A DNA stretch of 64,000 bases. It comes from Molanna angustata (taxonomy: Eukaryota > Arthropoda > Insecta > Trichoptera > Molannidae). The stretch is taken from positions 22,159,215 to 22,223,214 of the forward strand of contig OY754984.1 in NCBI GenBank assembly GCA_963576475.1. The letters are read 5' to 3'. This document shows positions 45,415 through 56,349 of the stretch, piece after piece (positions within the stretch are counted from its first letter, which is position 1; the number at the start of each line of letters is the position of its first letter). Made by a program: the position numbers and the translations under genes. The notes under the pieces are model-generated. The model was not told the DNA's origin. It made no database searches and saw only the letters and a list, made by a program, of their open reading frames with translations.

Positions 45415-45625
45415 ATTTCTTCTTCTTCTTCCTCTGGTTTTAAGGCTAAGGCCTGTTTTTCAGTCAGAGACTGCCTCTTATGATCTGGATGTCCAGCTGT
45501 CACTCCATCTTTTTGTTGGTCTCCCCCTTGCTCTGCGACCCTCCGGGACTTTCTTGGAGACAATTTTGGGTAGTCGTTTCTCTTCCATTCTCTCGACATG
45601 GTCTCTCCATTGACGCCTTCACCAT
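45415..45625 (-). pseudogene. LINE ORF2 C-terminus with (GAA)n tail
   Basis: In the minus frame RRQWRDHVERMEEKRLPKIV, then EGRRARGRPTKRWSDSWTSR-stop, which is the same LINE group as 21690 and 25795. (GAAGAAGAAGAA) at about 45418-45431 is the 3' tail. The 63-residue open frame MSREWKRND... is a shadow in another frame. Confidence 0.82.
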
Positions 45626-45744
45626 CTACCCTATTTATTTATTAAACATAAAAATAATTTATAACATTTATCATTAAAATTACATAGATAAAAATGATCA
45701 TCTCACGAGTGCCGAAGTCATCATTTACTCAGTGGCGCTCGGGT

Positions 45745-45815
45745 CTATGTAAATATGTAATAAGGCGGCTTACTATGATCGCAGTTTCAGTGTGAACGGG
45801 TCTTTTATGTGGAAT
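45745..45815 (+). pseudogene. Fragment of the 28.9-kb type LINE C-terminus
   Basis: NKAAYYDRSFSVNGSFMWNK (plus strand) aligns with NKAAYYDRGFSFNGPLKWNK at 28.9-29.2 kb. Only about 25 codons remain. Confidence 0.75.
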
Positions 45816-45990
45816 AAATACTGCTTTATAGGTACGCAAGTCGATCACAGCCCTATCTATTAATCTATTCCACTGAAAGATGTCCTCAATTCCACGTGTT
45901 TTTTGCAACATTGCGAACACGATCTTGGAGAGTATTTCCAGTGATTGACCTTAGAACCTTCATTTGCAATGTCCGTAGGAGCCCCTTGGT
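45816..45990 (-). pseudogene. Fragment of the 21.7-kb type LINE C-terminus
   Basis: Minus strand: LQMKVLRSITGNTLQDRVRN, then in a shifted frame TRGIEDIFQWNR. Corresponds to TLRAIAGLTLRDRIRN...VEDVVRW at 21.9 kb. Confidence 0.72.
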
Positions 45991-46364
45991 TCGTATAGTG
46001 CTTTTGATCTATATAATTTAAAATGAATTTACAAATAAATAATGATACGTAGCAATATTTTTTCCTTTTTTCTAAAACTAGGCACTTTTAAAGCTAGTAA
46101 CATCCCTGTCGTATTGCAATAAAACATACCTTTACCCTTTCGATGGCGTTGTAGAGATTCCCCCATAACATATTTGAGCTCGAAGTGTCCCATGGGACAA
46201 TGCTTCTTGCTATACTAATGAACTATCGAAATTTAGATTTATGAAGATTACTTGAAGATGTTTAATAATAAAGACAGAGAACGGGTTGAATACGAACCCA
46301 CCTAATATTTGCTAAGGACACACATACAAGAACGATGAAATAGTTCACTTTAATAGTCCATAAT
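45991..46364. other. No recognised gene
   Basis: Nothing supported. Confidence 0.35.
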
Positions 46365-46463
46365 CAACGAGTCGGTTGCGGCCAACGACATACTTCTCAC
46401 TGCCAAGTCACTCCACAAAGTATTCAAATATTGTATGGAAAATTTTCAGCATTTTCATGAAAT
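46365..46463 (+). repeat. R4 repeat copy c, left part (split by LINE)
   Basis: AACGAGTCGGTTGCGGCCAA to TTTTCATGAAAT. Continues at 46977 after the nested LINE. Confidence 0.85.
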
Positions 46464-46976
46464 TTTCTTTTTCTTCTTCTTCTTCTTCAGACCCTTTCAC
46501 TCCACTGCTGGATAAAGGCCTCTTCCTGAGTTTTCCACTTCTCTCTATCCTGGGCGCTCCGCTTCCACCCATGTCCCACCAGTTCGACAATGTCGTCAGT
46601 CCATCTCCTTTGTGGTCTCCCTACACCTCTTCTATTATGATAGGGTCTCCAATTCAGAATTTTGGGGGTCCATCTTTCATCTCTCTGTCTTACCACATGA
46701 CCTGCCCATTGCCACTTCAGCCTTCCCATTCTTTCTGCAATGTCGGTGACCTTTGACCGGCGTCTTATTTCCTCGTTTCTTATTCGGTCTCAAGGATACG
46801 CCCAACATACGGTATAACCGTAACATCTGTGTATTAGGCTTAAATCCCTGTGTCATATAAGGAAGGAGATCCTAGAAGAACCCCTGTACCAACCCGCAAC
46901 TGGACAGCGTGGTACAGAGCTACATAATATTGTAGCAGTCCAAACAACCTTCCAAACTAAGAACCATGATCTCAAA
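46464..46976 (-). mobile_element. LINE insertion (513 bp) with 11-bp target duplication
   Basis: TTTCATGAAAT stands at 46453-46463 and again at 46977-46987, flanking an insertion whose left edge is a CTTCTTCTTCTT run (3' (GAA)n tail on the minus strand). The minus strand reads RIRNEEIRRRSKVTDIAERM, GRLKWQWAGHVVRQRDERWT, GVGRPQRRWTDDIVELVGHG, WKRSAQDREKW and EEAFIQQWSERV-stop. This is the C-terminus of an RTE/BovB-like LINE, open for about 100 codons. A frameshift lies upstream near 46790. It is a standard 5'-truncated retrotransposition product inside an R4 copy. Confidence 0.93.
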
Positions 46977-47125
46977 TTTCATGAAATGAGTTTGTTAAAT
47001 TATTTTTGATTTAAATATTTTCAATGCCATTTTAACTTGATAATTCTTCAATGCCATTTTATGAAAGTAATGTGCTTTTTTTGCTTGAGGTCACTTTGAA
47101 ATATTTGTCAGTTCAGTCAAAAATA
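46977..47125 (+). repeat. R4 repeat copy c, right part
   Basis: TTTCATGAAATGAGTTTGTT, CAATGCCATTTTATGAAAGT and GGTCACTTTGAAATATTTG continue the R4 order after the LINE. Confidence 0.85.
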
Positions 47126-47154
47126 CTTACGCATGGGGATAGTGGGGTGCTATG

Positions 47155-47552
47155 AATTCGCAATTAATAAGGCTATTTTTTGCTATTTTGTACTCATTCG
47201 ATTCTTTTCAAATTTTGCAAATTTGTATATCTAATACTCGCTTGGACCTTATTAGATTTTGAAGGATATCTGAATAGTGCTTCTCAATTTTTTGAACTAT
47301 CAAATATTTAAAAGTGACCCCAAGCTCAGGAAACATTAAATTTGATATTTTTCTTTTTATGCCATTTTATGAAAGTAATGTTACTGTCATAAAATGGCAT
47401 CTAAGAATTATAAAGTTTTCATAATAAAATATTTACCTACATAAAAAAATCATTTCATGAAAATTATGAAAATTTTTCCCACAAAATTAGAATACTTCAT
47501 GGAGTGCCTTGGTAGTGAGGAGTATAGCGTTGGCTACAACCTACTCGTTTAT
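47155..47552 (-). repeat. R4 repeat copy d, longest, inverted relative to copy c
   Basis: Minus orientation. AACGAGTAGGTTGTAGCCAA at the right, ATTTCATGA, GCCATTTTATGA, TTGGGGTCACTTTTAAATAT, and extending left past other copies to TCAGATATCCTTCAAAATCT and GAATCGAATGAGTAC. Copies c and d lie head-to-head about 30 bp apart. Confidence 0.8.
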
Positions 47553-47559
47553 TACAATC

Positions 47560-48010
47560 TTTGAATGTGAAATGTATGCTAAATTTCTAATATCTATTAT
47601 GTACTTGATTTAAAATACTATTGAAAATAAATTTGAAACGATTCTCCATTGTCCCTTTTATGCTGTTGAAGAAGTAGAAGTATGTAGCAGATATCAGGAT
47701 AGCATAAGAATGGGGTGGATGGCGGAAGTAACCACGAGACGGATTACTCGGAAGTGCTCAGCTACTCCGAGAGTGTTCCGAATTCAAATCCGCTGCGGCG
47801 CGGTTACTTATTATCACAAATATAGGAAAGTCTTAGACAATACCAACCACCTCCTATAAGATTCTGTTGCCCTGGTACAGAGTGAACCCTATCACACTTT
47901 ACTTTTTTTTTTATTAACACATTTTTCAATTGTTTTTCGATCTTTTTGAGATGTAAAGGACCATGCTCAGCTAAAGCCATTAAAGATTTTGGGTTTGTAC
48001 ATATTATATT
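47560..48010. other. No recognised gene
   Basis: Around 47697-47805 a GC-richer stretch (CACGAGACGGATTACTCGGA, AATTCAAATCCGC) has a weak B-box-like word, but it does not fold as a tRNA by eye. Confidence 0.4.
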
Positions 48011-48251
48011 AATTATGCTTTTGTCTCAATAACAGCATGCCATGTAAAGATTTTGGGTTTGTAGGTACATATATTATGATTTTAATTAGATTTAATTTTT
48101 TTATTGAAAGTTCTTGATGGAATTCCATTAAAATTACTTCTCTGCTTGAAAATGTGCTTAGCACGAAACCGGTTGTAGGTTGCAGTCTAAATTAAACAGT
48201 GGAATTAAGTTATAAACGTTTTTTTTATTAAAAAAATTAAGTAATTATTAT

Positions 48252-48360
48252 GCTATTGTCTCGATAACATCTTTTGTCTCAAGAAAATATTTTGTCTGAA
48301 TAACGGCTTTTGTATCAATAACTGCGCTTGTTTTAATAACACCTTATGTCTCAAACACGT
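48252..48360. repeat. Degenerate 18-bp minisatellite, TTTTGTCTCAATAACA type
   Basis: Six decayed units: CTATTGTCTCGATAACAT, CTTTTGTCTCAAGAAAAT, ATTTTGTCTGAATAACGG, CTTTTGTATCAATAACTG, CGCTTGTTTTAATAACAC and CTTATGTCTCAAACACG. A lone unit lies at about 48018-48035. Confidence 0.8.
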
Positions 48361-48364
48361 CTTT

Positions 48365-49080
48365 ATTTTATAAATAACAGTTCCCAAAAATATATTTTCT
48401 ATAAATAATATGACGATGCCTCGGTTATCAAAAAAGGGATATTATCAATATACTTCCCATATAAAAACAATATTTTTTTCTAAAATAACAATAAAAATTT
48501 TCGATTAGGAACTGTTTTTGAAAATCTTCATAGTGTAAGTAGTCTCAAATTCAAAACATTAAGTTGCTTTATGTTGCCAGATAAAATAAATTAATGAAAA
48601 AAATATTCAACTGTATTTTATTACGGTGGAGTTTTAAGGCAGTTATTTCAAGACCACCTTATAGTTAAGGATTCTCTAATATATTCAATCCGGAAAGTGG
48701 TTCGCTTCTTGAGAGTATTTAAAGGAATTTACAGATAAATCAAACTTGCCACGCCGGAGATCCTTCTAACCTAACCAACCATCCTATCCTCTCCTCTGTC
48801 TATCTTCTATTTCTTCTTCTTCGTCGTCTTCTTCCCTTCTTCACTGACAGGAAGATGGAATATTTATGAGATGGGTTTCGTAACGACGATGGTGCCAAAG
48901 GTAAAACAGGCTCCCACTTTGGTCGCTCTTTGTTTAGGGAAATTATCTATACTATGCTAATAACCCGCAAACACTCTATTCATTTATTTGTTTACGGAAA
49001 ACGAACAGTATTAAGTTATGAAAATATGAATAGCGATAATTGTAATTTTATTGACAGACCCATTCAATTCAACTGACCCG
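48365..49080. other. No recognised gene
   Basis: AT-rich with a CTTCTTCTTCGTCGTCTTCTT run near 48810. Nothing supported. Confidence 0.4.
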
Positions 49081-49084
49081 ATAC

Positions 49085-49365
49085 AATTAAAGGCCACTTC
49101 ACAAAATATACAAATTTTGTATAGAACCATTTTTTTTCATTTTTTTGCATTTCATGAAATGAGTTTGTTAAATTATTTTTGATTTAAATATTTTATTACG
49201 AAAACTTGATTATTTTTTCAATACCATTTTATGAAAGTGATGTGCCTTCTAAAAATTTGTAAATAAAATTATTAAATTTTAAGTTTCCTGAGCATGGGGT
49301 CACTTTGAAATATTTGACAATTTAAAAAATTGAGAAGCACTATTTTGATATCCCTCTTAATCTAA
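49085..49365 (+). repeat. R4 repeat copy e
   Basis: GGCCACTTCACAAAATATAC, TTTCATGAAATGAGTTTGTT, ACCATTTTATGAAAGTGATG and GGTCACTTTGAAATATTTGA. Lacks the first ~30 bp. Confidence 0.75.
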
Positions 49366-49404
49366 AGCAGGTCTACTCATGTAGTTCATTTTATGTTGGA
49401 ATTT

Positions 49405-49745
49405 TATATGAGAATCAGGAAATCGAGGCACCTATAGGGCTTACGACCTATCAAAAACCATCGTCACCTCACGTATGAGGACTGTTGCTTTCGTTTTGTA
49501 AAAACCAATTCCTCAATAGACGGCGTTACGAAAAGTTTTTTTGGAAACAGATTTTCATTCGTTAAATATACGAAACTTTAAACAAATTGGATTGATATGG
49601 AACTCAATAAAAGGCACAATTGGTGAACGTTGCGCAAGGGCACAAAGTGATCACGTAAATCAGCTGATGACAGGTTCGCGGTTCTCCTATTATATTACAA
49701 ATTTGTTTCAATTGAGATGTTTAAAATTTGCCGAAAAAATAAATA
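49405..49745. mobile_element. Family M copy 7, rearranged
   Basis: GAAATCGAGGCACCTATAGG, GCTTACGACCTATC (plus), then CCTCACGTATGAGGACTGTT and, in minus direction, GGCACAATTGGTGAACGTTG, GATCACGTAAATCAGCTGAT and TTTCAATTGAGATG. Head-to-head joining as at 9530-9985. Confidence 0.75.
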
Positions 49746-49934
49746 TAATTAATGATGATTGTTGTATTTTTATATTTACGTAATGTAAAAACATTGTATA
49801 AAGGTGAAAATAATGGCAATGAGCAATTTCTTTCAACCAATCGAAACAACGTTTTTTCTCCAGGAATATAATTGGTGTAAAATTATGTAGTTCTTGAAAA
49901 CATAATGCAGTCTAGTTTTTTTTTAATGAAATAC

Positions 49935-50060
49935 ATTTCTACATTCCTTAAACTAAGCATAAATGCTTGTGCTATAGGTGAACGAAATCGGTCGAGGCAG
50001 GATTCGAACTTGCAACCACTGAATTACTAACCCAGGGCGCTAACCGTTCTGCCATCGACT
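49935..50060 (-). mobile_element. SINE-A copy 3
   Basis: GCATAAATGCTTGTGCTATA, GGTGAACGAAATCGGTCGAG, GATTCGAACTTGCAACCACT and AACCCAGGGCGCTAACCGTT are the minus-strand head and body. The B box is intact. The head carries several substitutions. Confidence 0.85.
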
Positions 50061-50129
50061 TATTAAAATGCTTGTGTTATTAATAGATACCTAATGAGTA
50101 TTGACTGCTAATACGCCTACTGTAATGCG

Positions 50130-50360
50130 CCTGTGTCAACCGATACCCAATCAATTCGTTCGATCTCCTGTCACCACGCCCACCGATCGCACACGCCCAC
50201 CGTCGAATTCAATCATCGATTGGCTTCGAAAAAACGCAGCCGCATCACAAATCGAAAACCAATCACCCAATAGGCGGACCGTCTCGGGTATCGACCCGCC
50301 CAGAGCACACGCCCTAAGGTGACGCGTGGTCGAAAGCACGCCCTTCATTGAGGTGTGAAA
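50130..50360. other. GC-rich island, function unknown
   Basis: About 230 bp clearly richer in G+C than its surroundings. Contains AACCAATCACCCAATAGGCG (two CCAAT-type words) and several CGCCCAC words. A 73-residue plus frame and a 65-residue minus frame overlap. Neither has a known motif. It might be a promoter-proximal island or a piece of an unrecognised element. Confidence 0.4.
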
Positions 50361-50504
50361 AATATCGGGAAAATTATTTATCGGCGTCGCAGAAGTTTTT
50401 CGGAGAAAAATGAAAATCGGGTAAAGGAATTCTCTTTAAATATCTTTCGTATGTTATTATTGTTGCATATACCAATAAAATAAAATAAAATACGCAAACG
50501 TTGG

Positions 50505-50600
50505 ATTTTAGAACAAGCCAAAAGAGATCTTATAATTCTGGATTGGTTCAGGGGTGACATCTATGCGAAAACATCGTCACCTCATGTAATTTCAGAATAT
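50505..50600 (-). mobile_element. Family M terminal fragment
   Basis: GATCTTATAATTCTGGATTG, GTTCAGGGGTGACATCTATG, CGAAAACATCGTCACCTCAT. Same end as at 7672-7735. It includes the GGTGAC...GTCACC stem-loop only. Confidence 0.8.
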
Positions 50601-50821
50601 ATAGATAGTTAGGTTATAAGCCTACAAAACTTTCACTCAGGATTTCTAATATTTGTTTCATTTATGGGTTATCAACTTTTGAATTTTTACTTTATTTTTC
50701 CGTATATCTAAAAAATTATAAAAACTAGAATGCTGAAAATGGTGTAAATATAGACAAATACAAAATCTCAAATTTAGTTTTTCAAAAAGAGTTTCTCAAA
50801 CAATTTTGGTTAAGATTTTTT

Positions 50822-50990
50822 TTTGATAAATTTATGTGTTTAACTGCCTATATTTCCAAAGTTTTTAAAAATATCAAAAAAAAAGCCGAAACACCCCAAC
50901 TAGATAATTTAAATTATTATAAAAAATACTAACATTGTAGTACCTATTACATCTCAAATTTTTTTTAACAATTTTTATAATTAAAATTAA
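50822..50990 (+). repeat. Partner of repeat 4078-4240
   Basis: Direct-orientation match, with landmarks as given for the partner at 4078-4240. No R4 fragment precedes it here. Confidence 0.75.
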
Positions 50991-50994
50991 CTTA

Positions 50995-51355
50995 TCAAGA
51001 ATAGCAAATTTTATATTTTTACTCTATTTGTGATATATGCGGCCAAACGCCATAAATAAATAGAAATGATAGGAATTAAAGAAAGAGTACCTACCTACAT
51101 ACATACCTACATATTAACGGCAATGTGGGGTTACCATCGACAAAAGAGGCACCTAAATATATGTTGGTATTCTACTAGGTATAGAAAATGATTTGGCTCG
51201 ACATTCAAAAACCCATGAGCCAATGGGGAAAGGTTTCACGAAGGCTTTGAAGGAAGTTTATAATACTTCCTATCCCCCTATCAATCGATATAATATAAAC
51301 CCCCCCCCCACCTCCAAATGTGACCGATTGAAGGGCGCAAGATCGACCATTACCA
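50995..51355. other. No recognised gene
   Basis: Contains a C-run (51301-51310). Nothing supported. Confidence 0.35.
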
Positions 51356-51357
51356 AT

Positions 51358-51797
<440 letters not shown>

Positions 51798-51884
51798 ATT
51801 ATACATAATATATATCTGGATGATCAGATTATAGCCGACCTAGTTTTTAAGAGGTCGTATAATTTGGATTTCCAATCATTTGAA

Positions 51885-51992
51885 TCTGATTAAAATTTGT
51901 ATCGGCTAAACATTTGGATCTGCTATACATTTGAATCTGCTGCAAATTTGAATCTGCCATAAATTTGAATTTGCCTTAAATTTAAATCTGCT
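51885..51992. repeat. Degenerate 17-bp minisatellite, ATTTGAATCTGC type
   Basis: CATTTGGATCTGCTATA, CATTTGAATCTGCTGCA, AATTTGAATCTGCCATA, AATTTGAATTTGCCTTA and AATTTAAATCTGCTATG follow in register. Confidence 0.85.
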
Positions 51993-51994
51993 AT

Positions 51995-52425
51995 GTTTTC
52001 ATGAGCACGCGATAGTTTCCATTAATAAATTTATATATTTATTAACGGTTAAAAACTAATTACATAATAAAGAACTAAAACACATTATCTCAAATAAACA
52101 GAAACATTTATTGTTTATATATTTATAAAAAGAAAAATGAAAACATATACCTACATAGATAACATAAAAGCAAGAGAAAAGCAATAATAAATAATAAAAT
52201 AAAGACAAAATGTAAATAAAAAATTGTTTTTCCTTATATAGAAATCAGAATTCTTAATATCACGGAACTTCATAGTGCATTTGGCGGTAAATGTAATATT
52301 TTTTTTTATTAAAAATACATTTACAATACATATACAAAATATAAAACATTCAAACTATATAGAAAATATACACAGTAAGAAAAAACGTTTTTCCCTTTAC
52401 CAGAGTAGGTACTCGTGTGTAAAGA
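51995..52425. other. AT-rich, no recognised gene
   Basis: Nothing supported. Confidence 0.35.
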
Positions 52426-52427
52426 AG

Positions 52428-52718
52428 GTGTGTCGATATTCGAATATTTTTCTCGTGTGTCAATATTCGAATATTTTTTTTAACTCGTATGTAAATATTC
52501 GAATAATACTCGTGTGTCAATATTCGAATTTTTTTTACTCGTATGTTAATATTCGAATTATACTCGTGTGTCAATATTCGAATTTTTTTTACTCGTATGT
52601 TAATATTCGAATTATACTCGTGTTACTCGTTTAATACTCGTGTGCCAATATTCGAATATTTTTTTTTACTCGTATGTAAATATTCGAATTATACTCGTGT
52701 GTCAATAATCGAATATTT
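52428..52718. repeat. 53-bp minisatellite (two ~27-bp halves), TATTCGAAT type
   Basis: TACTCGTGTGTCAATATTCG recurs at 52508 and 52561 (53 bp). Each unit holds two half-units with ACTCGTGTGTCAATATTCGA and ACTCGTATGT(A/T)AATATTCGA. Ten half-units in all. The 119-, 74- and 65-residue frames are repeat translations. The array runs straight into a family-M terminus. Confidence 0.93.
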
Positions 52719-52965
52719 TTTTTTAATTGCATATAGGTAACCATGCAAATATTGGATTTTTTCCCTATCGGGATTCAAATTATATTTTTACTGACAAACT
52801 TTTCAACATCTCAATAGAGACGAAGTTGGAATATTATAGAAGAACCAGGAACTCAAGGTACCTACCTGTCATCGGCTGGTTTACGTGATCACTTAATGCA
52901 CTTGCGTAACGTTCACCAATTACGCCTTCTAATTGATTTCCCTTATCAATTTAATTTTTGAAAAT
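52719..52965 (+). mobile_element. Family M copy 9 (partial)
   Basis: TTTAATTGCATATAGGTAAC, CCCTATCGGGATTCAAATTA, TCTCAATAGAGACGAAGTTG and CATCGGCTGGTTTACGTGAT. The CGAATATTTTTTTTTAATTG junction with the minisatellite is also seen at 9534-9552. Confidence 0.82.
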
Positions 52966-53174
52966 TCTATTTTTTTAGTATACACAATATAAATATAGAT
53001 AAATAATACAAAAATCAAAATTATTACAGTATTTCTCAAATAAGTACTGTCCCAATAAAGTTTAAAAACTTGTGTTTGGGACAGGAGTAAATTACATATA
53101 TTTTACATACATTTGAATATATTTGATAATGTGTATCAATTCACCTGAAACGAAGAAATTATTACTATTGCCAT

Positions 53175-53360
53175 CTAAGAAGTGACGAAGAAACCTATTT
53201 GCACGCCATATATTGAGAAATTACTTTATTTGTAAACAATGAAAGCAACAGTCCTTATAAATGAGGTGACGATGTCTCGCACATAAAAGTTCCTGGTTCA
53301 TCTATAATATTCCAACTTCGTCTCTATTGAGATGTTAAAAAGTTTGTCAATAAAAATAAT
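53175..53360 (-). mobile_element. Family M fragments
   Basis: GCACGCCATATATTGAGAAA and CAACAGTCCTTATAAATGAG (plus), then CCAACTTCGTCTCTATTGAG and GATGTTAAAAAGTTTGTCAA (minus). A broken head-to-head copy with the centre lost. Confidence 0.65.
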
Positions 53361-53429
53361 CAATATTGTTTTAGTCATTTAGTCGGTTTCAATTTAGCGT
53401 AATATGCCCTCAAGTAATAATACAACTTC

Positions 53430-53860
53430 TATGCGAAAAATGCATTGTCACCTCACATATAAGAATTGTAGCTTTCATTATTTACAAAAAAACAATTCTC
53501 TCAATAGATGGCGTTACAACAAAATAAATAAAAAATAATAAGATTGTTGTTCATAATTTCACCCATAGATGGCTGTAGTAAAAATTCCTTATTTTCAAGC
53601 GAAAAGAATTTCAGTATTACAATATATAGAAGTTTCAAAATTGAATTGATAGGGATCTCATTAAAAAGGCATAATTGGTGAACGTTGCGCAAGCGCATAA
53701 AGTGATCACGTAAACCAGCCGATGACAGGTCGTAAGCCCTGTAGGTGCCTTGATTTCCCGGTTCTCCTACAATAAATATTCCAACTTCGTCTCTATTGAG
53801 ATAATTAAAAATCTGTTAAAAAATATCTTTGACTCCCGATAGGGTGTTTTTGTGCTGTGA
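53430..53860 (-). mobile_element. Family M copy 11 (mostly within inverted arm B)
   Basis: From CTATGCGAAAAATGCATTGT and CACCTCACATATAAG through GATGGCGTTACAAC, GGCATAATTGGTGAACGTTG and CTTTGACTCCCGATAGGG. It is complete at the end where arm A is truncated. Confidence 0.85.
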
Positions 53861-54827
53861 GGCACCGGCTTAGAATAGTGCTTCCACTCTTTTCTATTAT
53901 TGTTTTCGAGTGTCCCGTAAGAGCCGGGTAATCGAAAATACAACAGGCAACAATAACATCTGACATAGTTCAGCAATGAGGTTCACCACCCATTCTGAAT
54001 TTAGTGCCTTTTAGGTGAGACGAGACTGGTGTGTGGGTATACACAGATGTGTTGTGCTCCCTTTTATAAGGCAATCACACCCGCACACCTTTCGCTGGTT
54101 ACCCCACTTTGTGGGATATGCCGTGATGGTATGAATGAATGAATGAATGAAAAAATTGAATTGATAGGGATCTCGTTAAAAAAGGCATAATTGGTGAACG
54201 TTGCGCAAGCGCATAAAGTGATCACGTAAACCAGCCGATGACAGGTCGTAAGCCCTGTAGGTGCCTTGATTTCCCGGTTCTCCTACAATAAATATTCCAA
54301 CTTCGTCTCTATTGAGATAATTAAAAATCTGTTAAAAAATATCTTTGACTCCCGACAGGGAAAAAAATCCAATGTTTGCGCATATGCAATAATAAAAATA
54401 TTCGATCTTTATAGCTGAAAGGCGCTATACGAGTTTGCACGAATCAAGAGATCGGTAGTTGGGAAATTAATCTCCAAATAACAAAAACTGTGATAAAGGA
54501 TAACTGTGATATATGTAAGGTAAAGCAACCGCTTCTTTCTCAGAAAGAATACAAACTTCTTGTATTTTTTTATGTTTTGTACATATTTGAAATTGCAAAT
54601 AAATTTAATTTTTTTTCTTTTTTTATTTGTAACATAAGAAATAATATACGCTTCATACACATCAAAGTTTAACAATACGATTTTTTTTTTACAAAAAATG
54701 ATACTTACTAACATTTATGTATAAATTGTGTATGTATTTATGTACCTATATAATATAATAATCTTAAGTATTTTATTTATATTTAGGGTCAAGAAGCTAC
54801 AAGAGTTCTCCTTAGATATTTCTAATA
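53508..54827 (-). repeat. Large inverted duplication, arm B (1,320 bp)
   Basis: Reverse-complement partner of 38467-39786. The outer edge at 54827 joins directly to a family-M piece cut inside GTGATCACGTAAACC (ATCATCACGTAAACC here). Contains the inverted R5 copy at 53842-54159 and a partial family-M copy at 54160-54404. Internal frames match those of arm A residue for residue and are not called as genes. Confidence 0.97.
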
Positions 54828-55025
54828 TCATCACGTAAACCAGCCGATGACAGGTCGTAAGCCCTGTAGGTGCCTTGATTTCCCGGTTCTCCTACAATAA
54901 ATATTCCAACTTCGTCTCTATTGAGATAATTAAAAAATCTGTTAAAAAAATAAAAAAATATCTTTGACTCCCGACAGGGAAAAAAATCCAATGTTTGCGC
55001 ATATGCAATAATAAAAATATATTCG
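54826..55025 (-). mobile_element. Family M copy 13, truncated at arm B
   Basis: CACGTAAACCAGCCGATGAC, CCCGGTTCTCCTACAATAAA, CTTTGACTCCCGACAGGG and GTTTGCGCATATGCAATAAT. It begins mid-element at the arm edge. Confidence 0.85.
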
Positions 55026-55129
55026 ATTAATAATACAAATAAAAATTTATGTATCCAACATTTAAAACATAATTTACCAAATTAATAAAAATATATGTTT
55101 GACATGTTACTTTTTATAAGCTAATACAT

Positions 55130-55370
55130 TACCCGAACAGCTGTCGCCAATTACCCCTCATTGTGATATATGCCGTGGTGGTATGAATGAATTATCGTTT
55201 ATTGCACCCTGCGCAAGTGGCGAAGATTTCGCCAAATGACAATTTATTCCAACCAACCAGTATATCCAGATCATGGAAGAAATATTTTTTTCGTTTGATA
55301 GGAATTGAACCCAGGACGACAGCACGGATGTCAACCGACCTACCCCTATGCCACGGCGATCGACTATAAG
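55130..55370 (-). mobile_element. R5 end joined to diverged SINE-B (minus)
   Basis: 55130-55190: AACAGCTGTCGCCAATTACC and ATATGCCGTGGTGGTATGAA (R5 start). 55190-55370: TTGCACCCTGCGCAAGTGGC, TTCCAACCAACCAG, GGAATTGAACCCAGGACG and CTATGCCACGGCG are the reverse complement of SINE-B tail, B box and A-box region. Confidence 0.75.
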
Positions 55371-55374
55371 TACC

Positions 55375-56345
55375 TGCCTATCTACATAATCTCGAATCGT
55401 AAATACCATTCGTTCAACCTTACAAATACTTTTCACATAAGACTTAAGTAAAAACTTCAAGGGTGGTTCAAGTGATATATTAAATAAAATTTATATGTTG
55501 TGTAGAAATAAATAATTTGTTAGTATGTAGGTACATATGTATTTAGATATGCAAAATGCCATGGGTATCAACGCTAAAAGAATATCCCCATTATAATAAA
55601 TTACATAAATCCAATCTAAATACATTAATAATATACAAGTGAAGTATCTAGAGCAGGATGAGGATTCAGAAAAGAAAAATGTTCCCCTCAAAAGATTGTG
55701 TGCCACCCCTAACACGGTAAATATATTTGCAAACCAAACACTTTACGGACCTGTCAATCATAATTAAAAAAGTAAATAATTATTTTCATGAACGAGAAGC
55801 TGCAGAAAGCCAAAACGAGAAAAGGAAAGCTACGAATATTAGCAAGAATAGGAGTATATATGTAGTACTCAGTTGCCACTGCCTATCCCGATAGGGATAT
55901 ATCGAGATGTATGTAATATTTTCAAGAATAATATTTTGGCTCATTTTTTTTTTATTTATTTACTTAACTTCAAAATATATTTGATACGACCGGGTTCCAA
56001 ACAATAGTTTTCATATACCTATTCTGAGAAAGATGCGGTCATAATAAACTTATTCATAATTTAAAAACATGTATCAGTACTGTTTGTTTACTTTTAGTTT
56101 GTAAGAAAATTTACATACATACTTTTAAAAAAATAATAATTTAAATGACACAGAAAAAAAATTCTGCCATCTTTTCATTTTATATTTTTTTATTTTTTAG
56201 AAAATGGAATGTTACCTGTTTCAAACAATGTTACCTATAGGCAATACGACCATTTAAGGCCGATTTGTGCCATTTGACAACGTGAGAATTTCATATAAAT
56301 AAAAACATAAAACAGTTAAAAAAAGACAAACAACGCCTACACAAC
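55375..56345. other. AT-rich, no recognised gene
   Basis: The frame at 55158-55460 lies in the SINE. Nothing else supported. Confidence 0.4.
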
Positions 56346-56349
56346 TACC

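Noticed and set aside
47697..47815. tRNA or tRNA-derived SINE head
   Set aside because: AATTCAAATCCG resembles a B box, but no A box at the right spacing and no cloverleaf could be drawn.
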